Part shown: piece by piece, positions 1 to 5,633 of the stretch
Numbering within the stretch: position 1 is the first letter of the stretch
How the letters are laid out: each line of letters begins with the position of its first letter
NCBI GenBank assembly: GCA_028678885.1
Contig: JAJRCP010000178.1
Location: forward strand, 1 to 5,633
Reading direction: 5' to 3'
DNA from: Methanomicrobiales archaeon
GTDB taxonomy: Archaea; Halobacteriota; Methanomicrobia; Methanomicrobiales; JACTUA01
DNA: 5,633 nt
Notes under the pieces: generated by a model
Database searches by the model: none
The model's input: only the letters and a program-made list of their open reading frames with translations
Told to the model about the DNA's origin: nothing
Program-made: the position numbers and the translations under genes

Positions 1-80
1 AAGACAATCATCCCCCCCGTGCTCATTAGGTGAAATGTGATTACAATTTCCCTTATTAAATTCCTACCTGCCAAATTATA

Positions 81-98
81 ATCGCGAATAGCCGCGAT
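81..98 (-). terminator. Weak hairpin downstream of trkH, possible terminator
   Basis: The arms ATCGCG (81-86) and CGCGAT (93-98) are perfectly complementary around a 6-base loop, 28 bases past the trkH stop codon. On the minus strand the hairpin is followed by TATAATTT, which is only moderately T-rich. It could end the trkH transcript, or the AT-rich part could be a TATA element for a minus-strand gene beyond the window edge. The rest of bases 1-126 shows nothing I can assign apart from a C7 run at 12-18. Confidence 0.3.
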
Positions 99-126
99 CT
101 AATCCCTAACAATACTTTAAGTTCAT

Positions 127-1518
127 TTATTTTGCCACTTCTGATTCGAATCCCTTAAACAATCCCATAAACAGGATCAGAACTGGGATAATCTCCAGTC
201 TCCCTATCCACATGAGAAACGTATAGATCCACTTGAGTACCATCGGGCTTGTGGGAGTAAGAATACCGAGTCCAAGCCCAACATTGCTCATCGCGGACGC
301 TAGTTCAAAAAGAATTTCGTGCGCTCCGAATCCATCTGATGTCACAGTGGTAACTGTTAGTACGAGTATTGTGGTAAGAGAGAGCGTGCGCATCCAGAGT
401 GCAATGATCAGCATATCTTTGGAGAGTTCGAGCTCGGTAATTTTTTTGGGAATATTCCGTCCCTCATGTTTAAATGGCACAATGACATTTGATCGCACAA
501 AATATTGTTTGAATCCCCAAATAAGACCATTATAGCCAATAATGAGGCGGTTAACCTTGATTCCCCCTGCAGTACTCCCTGCCGCTCCGCCGATTATCAT
601 CATTACAGTAATCATGATAATGGGGGGAGCCACCCAGAGATGGGGGTTACCGTTCTGGAGGCCGCAGGTGGCAAAACCGGAGATGGTGTTGAAAAATCCC
701 TGTCGTACTGCGGTGGTGAGAGGAAAGTTGTTGAAAAAGTGGAGATAGAGAGAGACAATGGTTGAGGAGATAAAAGCAAGAATAAAGATTGCCCTGACTG
801 CCCTATTCTTGACCATTTCTCTCACATTACCCTGAAACAGGACGAAATATACCTTAAAGGGAAAAATACCGGCAAGCATCGGAGCGAGAAGAAGACCCTC
901 CATCATCGCATTATTGTAATAGAACATTCCCGCATCATGTGGAGCGAATCCGCCAGTAGCGATAGAGACCATAACGAGATTCACGGTATCCCAGAGAGGC
1001 GCACCTGCAAGAGAGACTAAAATAATGAATAAAACGGTGAGAAAAAGATACATCCCCCAAATCCTCCTCCCAGTAGAAGCAACACTTGGCATGAGTGCAT
1101 CCGGTCTTCCTTCAGCTCTGAAGAGACGGGTAGGGATGAGACCTGAACGGCTCAGGAGAGCGACACCGAACGCTATGACCCCAATTCCGCCGATCCACTG
1201 AATGAAGGAACGCCAGAAGATAATCACATGGGGTGTGGTATCAAGCGAGGGCATCACCGTAAAGCCTGTACCTGTCCATCCGGACATTGCTTCAAATACG
1301 CTGTCCGTCCAGGACATATGCATCCCAAGAACAAAGGGAAAAGCACCGATGATGGCAACAGTCATCCAGGTGACCGCTGCAGCGACGAGCGCAATGCTGA
1401 GATGTGGGATGTGTTCCGATCGAGGAACACGGGTAATGAGAAATCCTAGAATAACAAATGTTGACGGGACTGAGAGCATAGGGATGAGCATATCCCATTC
1501 CCTAAATATCACGAGCAC
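127..1518 (-). CDS. trkH: Trk-type potassium uptake protein, TrkH family (main body; 5' end frameshifted)
   Basis: This is the membrane pore subunit of a K+ uptake system of the TrkH/KtrB superfamily, which normally works with a cytoplasmic NAD-binding TrkA regulator; no trkA is present in the window. The 463-residue frame (GTG at 1518) shows the four pore-loop repeats expected of the family: GWTGTGFT at residues 80-87, ATGGFA at 187-192, SGFATCG at 280-286 and SNVGLGLG at 411-418. Each carries the selectivity-filter glycine. The conserved stretch GGAAGSTAGGIKV lies at 310-322 and WIGRLEI at 437-443. Hydrophobic segments fill the remainder. The GTG start has no ribosome binding site and falls inside what should be the first membrane helix. 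The family N-terminus is instead encoded just upstream in another frame (1607-1509), so the intact gene would run 1607-127 and give about 493 residues. Family identity is very secure; whether this copy is functional is not. Confidence 0.93.
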   Translation of the reverse strand: MLVIFREWDMLIPMLSVPSTFVILGFLITRVPRSEHIPHLSIALVAAAVTWMTVAIIGAFPFVLGMHMSWTDSVFEAMSGWTGTGFTVMPSLDTTPHVIIFWRSFIQWIGGIGVIAFGVALLSRSGLIPTRLFRAEGRPDALMPSVASTGRRIWGMYLFLTVLFIILVSLAGAPLWDTVNLVMVSIATGGFAPHDAGMFYYNNAMMEGLLLAPMLAGIFPFKVYFVLFQGNVREMVKNRAVRAIFILAFISSTIVSLYLHFFNNFPLTTAVRQGFFNTISGFATCGLQNGNPHLWVAPPIIMITVMMIIGGAAGSTAGGIKVNRLIIGYNGLIWGFKQYFVRSNVIVPFKHEGRNIPKKITELELSKDMLIIALWMRTLSLTTILVLTVTTVTSDGFGAHEILFELASAMSNVGLGLGILTPTSPMVLKWIYTFLMWIGRLEIIPVLILFMGLFKGFESEVAK

Positions 1519-1607
1519 AATCGGGGGGTCAACGTGACAGCACCCAGCAATTCAGAGATGATCCCCATGTCATGGGCAATCATCTTCAGATGCTCAAACC
1601 TCGTCAT
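1509..1607 (-). pseudogene. trkH: Frameshifted N-terminal fragment of trkH
   Basis: An ATG at 1607 opens a 32-codon frame that begins MTRFEHLKMIAHDMG, continues GIISELLGAVTLTP, and ends at a TGA at 1511-1509. It overlaps the start of the main trkH frame, which is open only from 1551 downward. The fragment reads like the cytoplasmic N-terminus and first half of helix 1 of TrkH. The helix resumes in the other frame as PPIVLVIFREWDML. Adding one C to the minus-strand C6 run (G6 on the plus strand, 1523-1528) joins the two frames into one of about 493 codons. A purine-rich AAGGTGA at 1630-1624 may be the ribosome site, but its spacing of 16 bases to the ATG is long. An in-frame TTG at 1610 is an alternative start. 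Confidence 0.75.
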
Positions 1608-1634
1608 CAAAAAATGTGTATGTTCACCTTGATT

Positions 1635-1652
1635 ATGTAATTGCTGTTACAT
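1635..1652. repeat. Inverted repeat ATGTAA-N6-TTACAT upstream of trkH
   Basis: Perfect 6-bp arms at 1635-1640 and 1647-1652 enclose TTGCTG, in the 72-bp gap between hppA and trkH. On the minus strand it lies 28 bases upstream of the trkH ATG and overlaps a TATA-like TTACATAA (1639-1632). It may be an operator or a small leader hairpin. The arms are short and AT-rich, so chance is possible. Confidence 0.25.
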
Positions 1653-1670
1653 TGTAGCGGCTACGAGTCT

Positions 1671-1678
1671 AAGAAAAA
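1671..1678 (-). terminator. T-rich tract just after hppA stop
   Basis: Directly after the hppA TAA the minus strand reads AATTTTTCTT. Archaeal RNA polymerase can terminate at U-rich tracts without a stable hairpin, so this is a plausible 3' end for the hppA transcript. No strong hairpin precedes it. A second tract of six T's lies at 1614-1609, immediately before the trkH ATG. Confidence 0.3.
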
Positions 1679-1679
1679 T

Positions 1680-3701
1680 TTAGATGAAGAGTGGAGCAAA
1701 GACCCAGGCAACAATTGCCATGAGTTTAATGAGAATGTTCAGAGATGGCCCCGCTGTATCTTTGAATGGATCTCCTACTGTATCACCAGTCACCGCTGCT
1801 TTGTGAGCTGGGGATCCCTTTCCACCAAGGTGGCCTTGTTCGATGAACTTTTTAGTATTATCCCATGCACCCCCGGCATTTGCCATCATGACAGCGACAA
1901 TGAAGCCACTCGCAATGGAACCAACGAGAAAACCGGCCAGGGCAGCAATGCCAAGTAATTTACCAATAAGGAGCGGTGCGGCAATAGCCATAAGCCCCGG
2001 AACAATCATTTGCTTGAGAGCAGCATTTGTGGAAATAGTGATGCACGCCGCATAATCCGGTTCAGCTGTGCCCTCCATGAGACCCTTGATCTCTCGGAAC
2101 TGACGGCGTACTTCCTGAACGATATCACCTGCTGCTTTACCTACCGCCGTCATGGCAAAGGAACAAAACAGGAAGGGAAGCATTGCCCCGATCAGTATCC
2201 CTCCAAAGACTATCGGATTGAGGAGATCAACAACAGTTAAATGTACTTGCTGGGTATAAGCAACCACAAGCCCCAATGCAGTAAGTGCAGCACCTCCAAT
2301 AGCAAAACCCTTGCCGATAGCAGCAGTGGTATTCCCAACTGCATCCAATGTATCGGTGATGGCACGTACTCCCTTTTCTTGGTGGGACATTTCCGCGATC
2401 CCACCTGCATTGTCTGCGACCGGCCCATAAGCATCGACAGATAAGGTAATTCCAAGTGTCGCAAGCATCCCTACCCCAGCGATAGCTACCCCATACAACC
2501 CTGCCTGATTGGCTGAAATGAGGATCGCCGCAACTACAATCAGGACCGGTATTGCGGTACTTTCTAAGCCTACTGCAAGACCGGTGATGATGTCGGTTGC
2601 CGCCCCAGTCTCTGTAGCTTTCACAATTCGCTGAGTGGGAGACCGGTCATATGATGTATAGAACTCCGTAACAAGACCAATAAGGTATCCAGCAAGAAGT
2701 CCAGCAATAGTTGCCCAGAACACTCCTAAATATTGCCACCCAAGCATATTGACAACAAGCCACAGGGTTGCTAGGACGGTGATAATCAAGCTTGTACCGG
2801 TCCCAATGTTGAATGCTTTGTGAATGGCACTGGATTCATTTTTAGAGGAACGGACGAAAAAGGAACCGATAACTGAAGCAACGATTCCCACAGCGGCAAT
2901 AAGGATTGGGAGCAGGACAAGATTCATGGTACTGGCTCCCGGGAACTGGGTGGCAGCAATAGCAGCAACACCGACACCCATGGTGGCGATGACCGAGCCA
3001 ACATATGACTCATACAGATCCGCACCCATTCCTGCAATATCCCCCACATTATCACCCACATTATCAGCAATAACCGCGGGATTTCTTGGATCATCTTCAG
3101 GAATTCCTGCCTCTACCTTTCCGACAAGGTCTGAACCAACATCTGCAGCCTTGGTGAAGATACCTCCACCGACCCTGGCAAAGAGCGCAATCGATGACGC
3201 TCCCAGGGAAAATCCTGAAACAATATTTACTACTTCCGGAAGGCCGAGTGCAGAAAAAGTCCCAACAGCAAAGAACATCGTGGAGAGGCCGAGGAGTCCG
3301 AGACCAACCACGGTCAGACCCATGACGGTACCACTCGCGAAAGAGACACGGAACGCTTCTGCCATGCCCTTTCGTGCGGCATTGGTCGTGCGCACATTAG
3401 CGTAGGTGGCTGATCGCATTCCAATGACGCCAGAAAGGGCAGAAAGAGTTGCACCAACGATATAACAGGCAGCGGTGAGAGGATTGATTACGACAGCAAG
3501 GACCACCGTCATGGCAATGACAAAGATACCGACCGCGGTATATTGCCTCTTCAGGTACACCATTGCCCCAAGCCGGATTAAGCCAGCAATCTTTTCCATG
3601 AGCTCTGAACCCGGATCTTCTTTTTTCATTACCCAAAATGAATACGCAGCAAAGACAAGCCCGATCAGAGCGCATATTGGTGCTAGGATGAACAAATCCA
3701 T
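1680..3701 (-). CDS. hppA: Membrane-bound ion-pumping pyrophosphatase, K+-dependent type
   Basis: HppA hydrolyses pyrophosphate on the cytoplasmic side and pumps H+ and/or Na+ outward. The 673-residue, very hydrophobic protein is full length for the family (usually about 16 membrane helices). Counting from this ATG, the catalytic motifs are intact: DLVGKVE near 191-197, the acidic run EDDPRNPAVIADNVGDNVGD at 202-221, DAYGPVADNAGG at 423-434, and the C-terminal GGAWDNTKK (610-618) and TGDTVGDPFKDTAGP (638-652). The motif GNTTAAIGKG at 456-465 has Ala and Gly where K+-independent enzymes have Lys and Thr, which marks the K+-dependent subfamily. Glu231 in DLYESY sits where Na+-pumping members carry their gate glutamate, although some H+ pumps share it, so the transported ion is unresolved. 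I chose the ATG at 3701 because AAGGAGGT lies 8 bases upstream; an in-frame TTG at 3704 is the alternative. Confidence 0.97.
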   Translation of the reverse strand: MDLFILAPICALIGLVFAAYSFWVMKKEDPGSELMEKIAGLIRLGAMVYLKRQYTAVGIFVIAMTVVLAVVINPLTAACYIVGATLSALSGVIGMRSATYANVRTTNAARKGMAEAFRVSFASGTVMGLTVVGLGLLGLSTMFFAVGTFSALGLPEVVNIVSGFSLGASSIALFARVGGGIFTKAADVGSDLVGKVEAGIPEDDPRNPAVIADNVGDNVGDIAGMGADLYESYVGSVIATMGVGVAAIAATQFPGASTMNLVLLPILIAAVGIVASVIGSFFVRSSKNESSAIHKAFNIGTGTSLIITVLATLWLVVNMLGWQYLGVFWATIAGLLAGYLIGLVTEFYTSYDRSPTQRIVKATETGAATDIITGLAVGLESTAIPVLIVVAAILISANQAGLYGVAIAGVGMLATLGITLSVDAYGPVADNAGGIAEMSHQEKGVRAITDTLDAVGNTTAAIGKGFAIGGAALTALGLVVAYTQQVHLTVVDLLNPIVFGGILIGAMLPFLFCSFAMTAVGKAAGDIVQEVRRQFREIKGLMEGTAEPDYAACITISTNAALKQMIVPGLMAIAAPLLIGKLLGIAALAGFLVGSIASGFIVAVMMANAGGAWDNTKKFIEQGHLGGKGSPAHKAAVTGDTVGDPFKDTAGPSLNILIKLMAIVAWVFAPLFI

Positions 3702-3709
3702 CAATACAA

Positions 3710-3717
3710 ACCTCCTT
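3710..3717 (-). promoter_or_regulatory. Shine-Dalgarno of hppA
   Basis: The minus strand reads AAGGAGGT here, a near-perfect match to the 16S 3' end, 8 bases before ATG 3701 and 5 before TTG 3704. The spacing favours the ATG. It is the only strong, properly spaced ribosome site in the window. Confidence 0.85.
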
Positions 3718-3748
3718 TTTATTCTTTTATGGTGTGTGTTATTATCAT

Positions 3749-3756
3749 TATTAATA
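3749..3756 (-). promoter_or_regulatory. TATA-like element upstream of hppA
   Basis: The self-complementary TATTAATA lies in an AT-rich stretch between the polB terminator hairpin and the hppA ribosome site. With the usual archaeal spacing of about 26 bases, transcription would begin near 3726 and leave a leader of roughly 25 bases that contains the Shine-Dalgarno. This is a consistent layout for an independent hppA promoter, but it rests on position and AT content only. Confidence 0.4.
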
Positions 3757-3772
3757 GTGTTGAATCAATTGA

Positions 3773-3799
3773 GAACAAAAACCATCAGGGACTGATGGT
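3773..3799 (-). terminator. Hairpin plus T-run terminator at polB 3' end
   Basis: ACCATCA (3781-3787) and TGATGGT (3793-3799) form a perfect 7-bp stem with a 5-base loop. On the minus strand the stem is followed directly by a T-run (TTTTTGTTC). The polB stop codon TGA (3787-3785) is inside the 3' arm. The arrangement resembles an intrinsic terminator and would separate polB from hppA transcription. Confidence 0.5.
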
Positions 3800-5194
3800 A
3801 AAATCGAGGACCTCCGGCTGAAGGGACTGGAGATCCAGCACCACTGCCCGACCCGGTGTTGGGTTAATATTCATCTGTTTCTGGAACACGGTCTGCGACT
3901 GCCAGGCGCCTGCATTAATCCCGAGCACTCCCCGGTAGGTGGTTATACCTGAGGTATGAATGTGACCGGTATGAAGTATCTCGGGAACAGGGTCAATGAT
4001 TAGCCTGTCGGTCTTTTCCGCCGCCAGCGGGACACGCTTCCCATACGTCAGCGCCAGGTGTCTTCTCCGAAGCATCTCTTCCATCATCTGCTGAGGATGG
4101 GCGTACGAGGCATCGGGAATGAGTCCGATCATATCATCAATAGATCGTCCGTGATACATGAGCACGCGTACTCCCTGCAGGGAAAGAAGACAGGGGTTTT
4201 CCACCCAGACACAATTTGAGGGAAAACCTTTCCGAAAATTCTCCGGGATGGGTGGCTGCGGTTCTACCCCTCGAACAATGTCGTGATTTCCCGGGGAAAG
4301 AACGATGATGATATGATGCGGAAGAGTGGAGAGCATCTCTCCCAAGGTTGCATACTGCTCATAAATATCACGGATGACTAGCTCGGAATCCTGGTTAGGA
4401 TATACCCCGATCCCATCAACGAGATCCCCGGCGATTAGAAGGTATTGTGCATCACTTCCCTCTACCCAGGATACGAATTTATTCCATTCCTTGTTCATGA
4501 AGGTATTGCTCCCCACATGCGTATCCGAGATAAAGATAGCTTTCCCAGGATGGTCACTGTGGAATGGAGCATGAGTGATGGGGATATCCGGTCGGATCAG
4601 GGAGTCTGCAAAGAAGAGCTTTCCGTCATTCGAGAGTTTTCCATGTACGCCAATCACCTCATCGGGAACAATCCGTTCAGCTTCGGTGAACGCTGGGCGA
4701 TCCTTATTGAAGAGAACTGGTATCTGCCCGGTGGCGTCCTCTACTTCGGCAAGACGGTGGCCGTTTGTAGTGGTACGGATATCCGATACCATCCCGATGA
4801 TAGTACATTCCTGTTGTTGCCGGTACATCGTGTTTCGACTGAGTGCTTGGATGGGAATCCCAGGAGCCCGTACCCGGATCATTTCACCAAGCCGGGTGAA
4901 ACGATCTCGGAAATAATGGAGGAAATCTGCAAAATTGCCGCTTGGAGTGGACATGCCATCAGCACCCCTAAGAATCTCGAGATGCGGTTCCGGAAGAAAT
5001 CGTGTCCCATCTCTCTCCCCCTTCATGCCTGGTACATGGCAGGAGGAAACTACCAGAGCATCGTTCGGCAGCTGGGTTAGAATCTGGTCGATCAGGGCGG
5101 AATCATTCCTATCTTTAAGGTAACTCACTACGTCGGGATGCACCTGCCTTCCAGTCGTGAGAAACCGATGAACGATATCCTGTTCCCCGAGCAT
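3785..5194 (-). CDS. polB: DNA polymerase II (family D) small subunit DP1, proofreading exonuclease
   Basis: DP1 is the small subunit of the euryarchaeal replicative polymerase PolD. It pairs with the catalytic large subunit DP2 (not in the window) and carries the Mre11-like 3'-5' exonuclease. From the ATG at 5194 the protein is 469 residues. An N-terminal DP2-associated region starts with IVHRFLTTGRQVHPDVV. An OB-fold follows at about 130-200. The calcineurin-like phosphoesterase domain has all metal-ligand motifs: SDTH (223-226), GDLVD (256-260), GNHD (302-305), YHG (347-349) and GHIH (410-413). The proofreading site therefore looks intact. The frame is open further upstream to a GTG at 5278 (497 residues), but those 28 residues do not resemble the family N-terminus, which normally begins just before the IVxRF segment, so I prefer the ATG. 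Neither start has a clear Shine-Dalgarno. A terminator hairpin overlaps the stop codon. Confidence 0.93.
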   Translation of the reverse strand: MLGEQDIVHRFLTTGRQVHPDVVSYLKDRNDSALIDQILTQLPNDALVVSSCHVPGMKGERDGTRFLPEPHLEILRGADGMSTPSGNFADFLHYFRDRFTRLGEMIRVRAPGIPIQALSRNTMYRQQQECTIIGMVSDIRTTTNGHRLAEVEDATGQIPVLFNKDRPAFTEAERIVPDEVIGVHGKLSNDGKLFFADSLIRPDIPITHAPFHSDHPGKAIFISDTHVGSNTFMNKEWNKFVSWVEGSDAQYLLIAGDLVDGIGVYPNQDSELVIRDIYEQYATLGEMLSTLPHHIIIVLSPGNHDIVRGVEPQPPIPENFRKGFPSNCVWVENPCLLSLQGVRVLMYHGRSIDDMIGLIPDASYAHPQQMMEEMLRRRHLALTYGKRVPLAAEKTDRLIIDPVPEILHTGHIHTSGITTYRGVLGINAGAWQSQTVFQKQMNINPTPGRAVVLDLQSLQPEVLDFTISP

Positions 5195-5310
5195 TATGAA
5201 TATATGGGTACCCAGGGTTTTATCAATTTCCTGTCGATGACTCTGGAATAATTCATTTGTGTAGCACGTAAAGTCCACAGTGACACGTCTACTGACAGGT
5301 GGAAAAGAAA

Positions 5311-5320
5311 TCCTCCCTCC
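5311..5320 (-). promoter_or_regulatory. Orphan Shine-Dalgarno-like GGAGGGAGGA upstream of polB
   Basis: The minus strand carries GGAGGGAGGA, a strong anti-16S match, in the polB leader. No ATG, GTG or TTG follows within normal spacing: the nearest in-frame start, GTG 5278, is about 32 bases away. It may be a chance purine run, or part of a leader whose start I cannot see. Confidence 0.2.
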
Positions 5321-5356
5321 ACGAATCGCTTACGAAGAATTTCTAGCACGTCCCAA

Positions 5357-5389
5357 TCCTATCGTGGAGAGATATATCAACTGATAGGA
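5357..5389. promoter_or_regulatory. Divergent promoter region: symmetric TATA-like core inside an inverted repeat
   Basis: The 216-bp gap between polB (ATG 5194) and the signal peptidase gene (ATG 5411) contains the palindrome GATATATC (5371-5378). It is flanked by a perfect 7-bp inverted repeat, TCCTATC (5357-5363) and GATAGGA (5383-5389), centred within two bases of the palindrome. A TATA box here would place the plus-strand start near 5401, giving the signal peptidase mRNA a leader of about 10 bases, which fits its lack of a Shine-Dalgarno. Read the other way it would start the polB mRNA near 5348. The flanking arms could be an operator or simply a leader hairpin. Confidence 0.4.
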
Positions 5390-5410
5390 AGAAATAACTG
5401 AAAGACTTGA

Positions 5411-5633
5411 ATGAATCCCGCATCGATACAAGAAGCATTGCATCGATTCAGAGCCAGCAAGGATCCCCTTATTTCTCTCCTGCGCGATCTAATCTGGGTG
5501 CTTGTGGTGGTGGGTGGAATTGCTCTCACATTGTATCTGATTTCCGGTACCTGGCCTGCGGTGGTCACTGTTGAATCAGAAAGTATGATTCCTCATATGA
5601 ATGTGGGAGATCTAGTATTCGTGGTGGAGAAGG
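5411..5633 (+). CDS. Signal peptidase I, archaeal type (S26B), partial (3' end outside window)
   Basis: This is a membrane serine protease that removes signal peptides from proteins exported by the Sec pathway. The first 74 residues are present and the gene is cut by the window end. A short charged cytoplasmic N-terminus (1-27) precedes one membrane helix at about 28-46. The catalytic-serine box follows, VESESMIPHMNVGDLVFV (54-71), with Ser58 next to Met59 as the expected nucleophile. This box is characteristic of archaeal and ER-type signal peptidases. The catalytic His/Asp part lies beyond the window and cannot be checked. The ATG at 5411 is secure as the upstream limit because an in-frame TGA directly precedes it. 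No good Shine-Dalgarno is visible; a TATA-like GATATATC 33 bases upstream suggests a very short leader. The gene is divergent from polB. Confidence 0.92.
   Translation, partial: MNPASIQEALHRFRASKDPLISLLRDLIWVLVVVGGIALTLYLISGTWPAVVTVESESMIPHMNVGDLVFVVEK
5420..5450. repeat. Short direct repeat in the signal peptidase 5' end
   Basis: GCATCGATACA (5420-5430) and GCATCGATTCA (5440-5450) match at 10 of 11 bases, 20 bases apart. The period is not a multiple of three, so the two copies encode different residues and the repeat is at the DNA level. It could be chance or a binding site just inside the gene. Confidence 0.3.

Noticed and set aside
1..26. Possible start of another minus-strand gene at ATG 26
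   Set aside because: Only eight codons are inside the window, there is no Shine-Dalgarno, and the C7 run at 12-18 makes even the frame uncertain.
1202..1537. Plus-strand open frames antisense to the trkH 5' half
   Set aside because: They are shadows of trkH; Cys/His-rich composition in one of them arises from the reverse frame and does not form a zinc-finger pattern.
1509..1551. Programmed -1 ribosomal frameshift in trkH
   Set aside because: The slip site reads ACC CCC C in the zero frame, which does not allow both tRNAs to re-pair after a -1 slip, and I see no clear downstream stimulatory structure. An indel or sequence error in the C run is the simpler reading.
2824..3405. A 193-codon plus-strand open frame inside hppA
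   Set aside because: It is exactly antisense to the catalytic part of hppA, rich in Ala/Pro/Thr/Ser as expected for the reverse frame of a hydrophobic Gly/Ala-rich protein, and has no recognisable domain.
4445..5080. A 211-codon plus-strand open frame inside polB
   Set aside because: It lies wholly antisense to the well-supported DP1 coding sequence and shows no family motif or ribosome site.
5377..5568. A 63-codon minus-strand frame overlapping the signal peptidase start
   Set aside because: It is antisense to the recognisable signal peptidase N-terminus and shows no family motif.
1..5633. tRNA, rRNA, CRISPR array, insertion sequence or defence system
   Set aside because: No cloverleaf, repeat-spacer array, terminal inverted repeats with transposase, or nuclease/toxin-like gene is visible. 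Apart from the intergenic gaps, the window is filled by four housekeeping-type genes.

Overview
The window looks like ordinary chromosomal sequence from a euryarchaeon, most likely a methanogen of the class Methanomicrobia (Methanomicrobiales-like). The main reason is the small subunit (DP1) of the archaeal family-D DNA polymerase. An archaeal-type signal peptidase, a membrane-bound pyrophosphatase and TATA-like rather than bacterial -35/-10 promoters support this. The order-level placement comes from recalled protein resemblance and is not proven here.

Layout: bases 1-126 are non-coding, with a weak hairpin downstream of trkH. Three genes then lie on the minus strand, transcribed right to left in the order polB (DP1, 5194-3785), hppA (3701-1680), trkH (about 1607-127). 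A signal peptidase gene starts at 5411 on the plus strand, diverges from polB, and runs off the window end. The three minus-strand genes are separated by 70-85 bp gaps. The polB-hppA gap holds a hairpin plus T-run terminator candidate followed by a TATA-like element and a strong Shine-Dalgarno for hppA, so these look like separate transcription units rather than one tight operon.

Roles: DP1 supplies the 3'-5' proofreading exonuclease of the replicative polymerase PolD. HppA is an ion pump driven by pyrophosphate hydrolysis, and its sequence markers place it in the K+-dependent class. TrkH is the pore subunit of a K+ uptake system. The signal peptidase cleaves leader peptides from exported proteins. 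A functional thread can be drawn (DNA synthesis releases PPi, HppA uses PPi, HppA needs K+, TrkH imports K+), but it is inference from adjacency.

The most notable feature is an apparent -1 frameshift in a C6 run (minus strand) near the 5' end of trkH. It separates a 32-codon N-terminal fragment from the 463-codon body. It may be a sequence error, a real disruption, or slippage. I found no sign of a novel system, mobile element, CRISPR array, tRNA or rRNA. The remaining points of interest are regulatory: a symmetric TATA-like core inside an inverted repeat between polB and the signal peptidase gene, an uncertain polB start, and a terminator hairpin that contains the polB stop codon.
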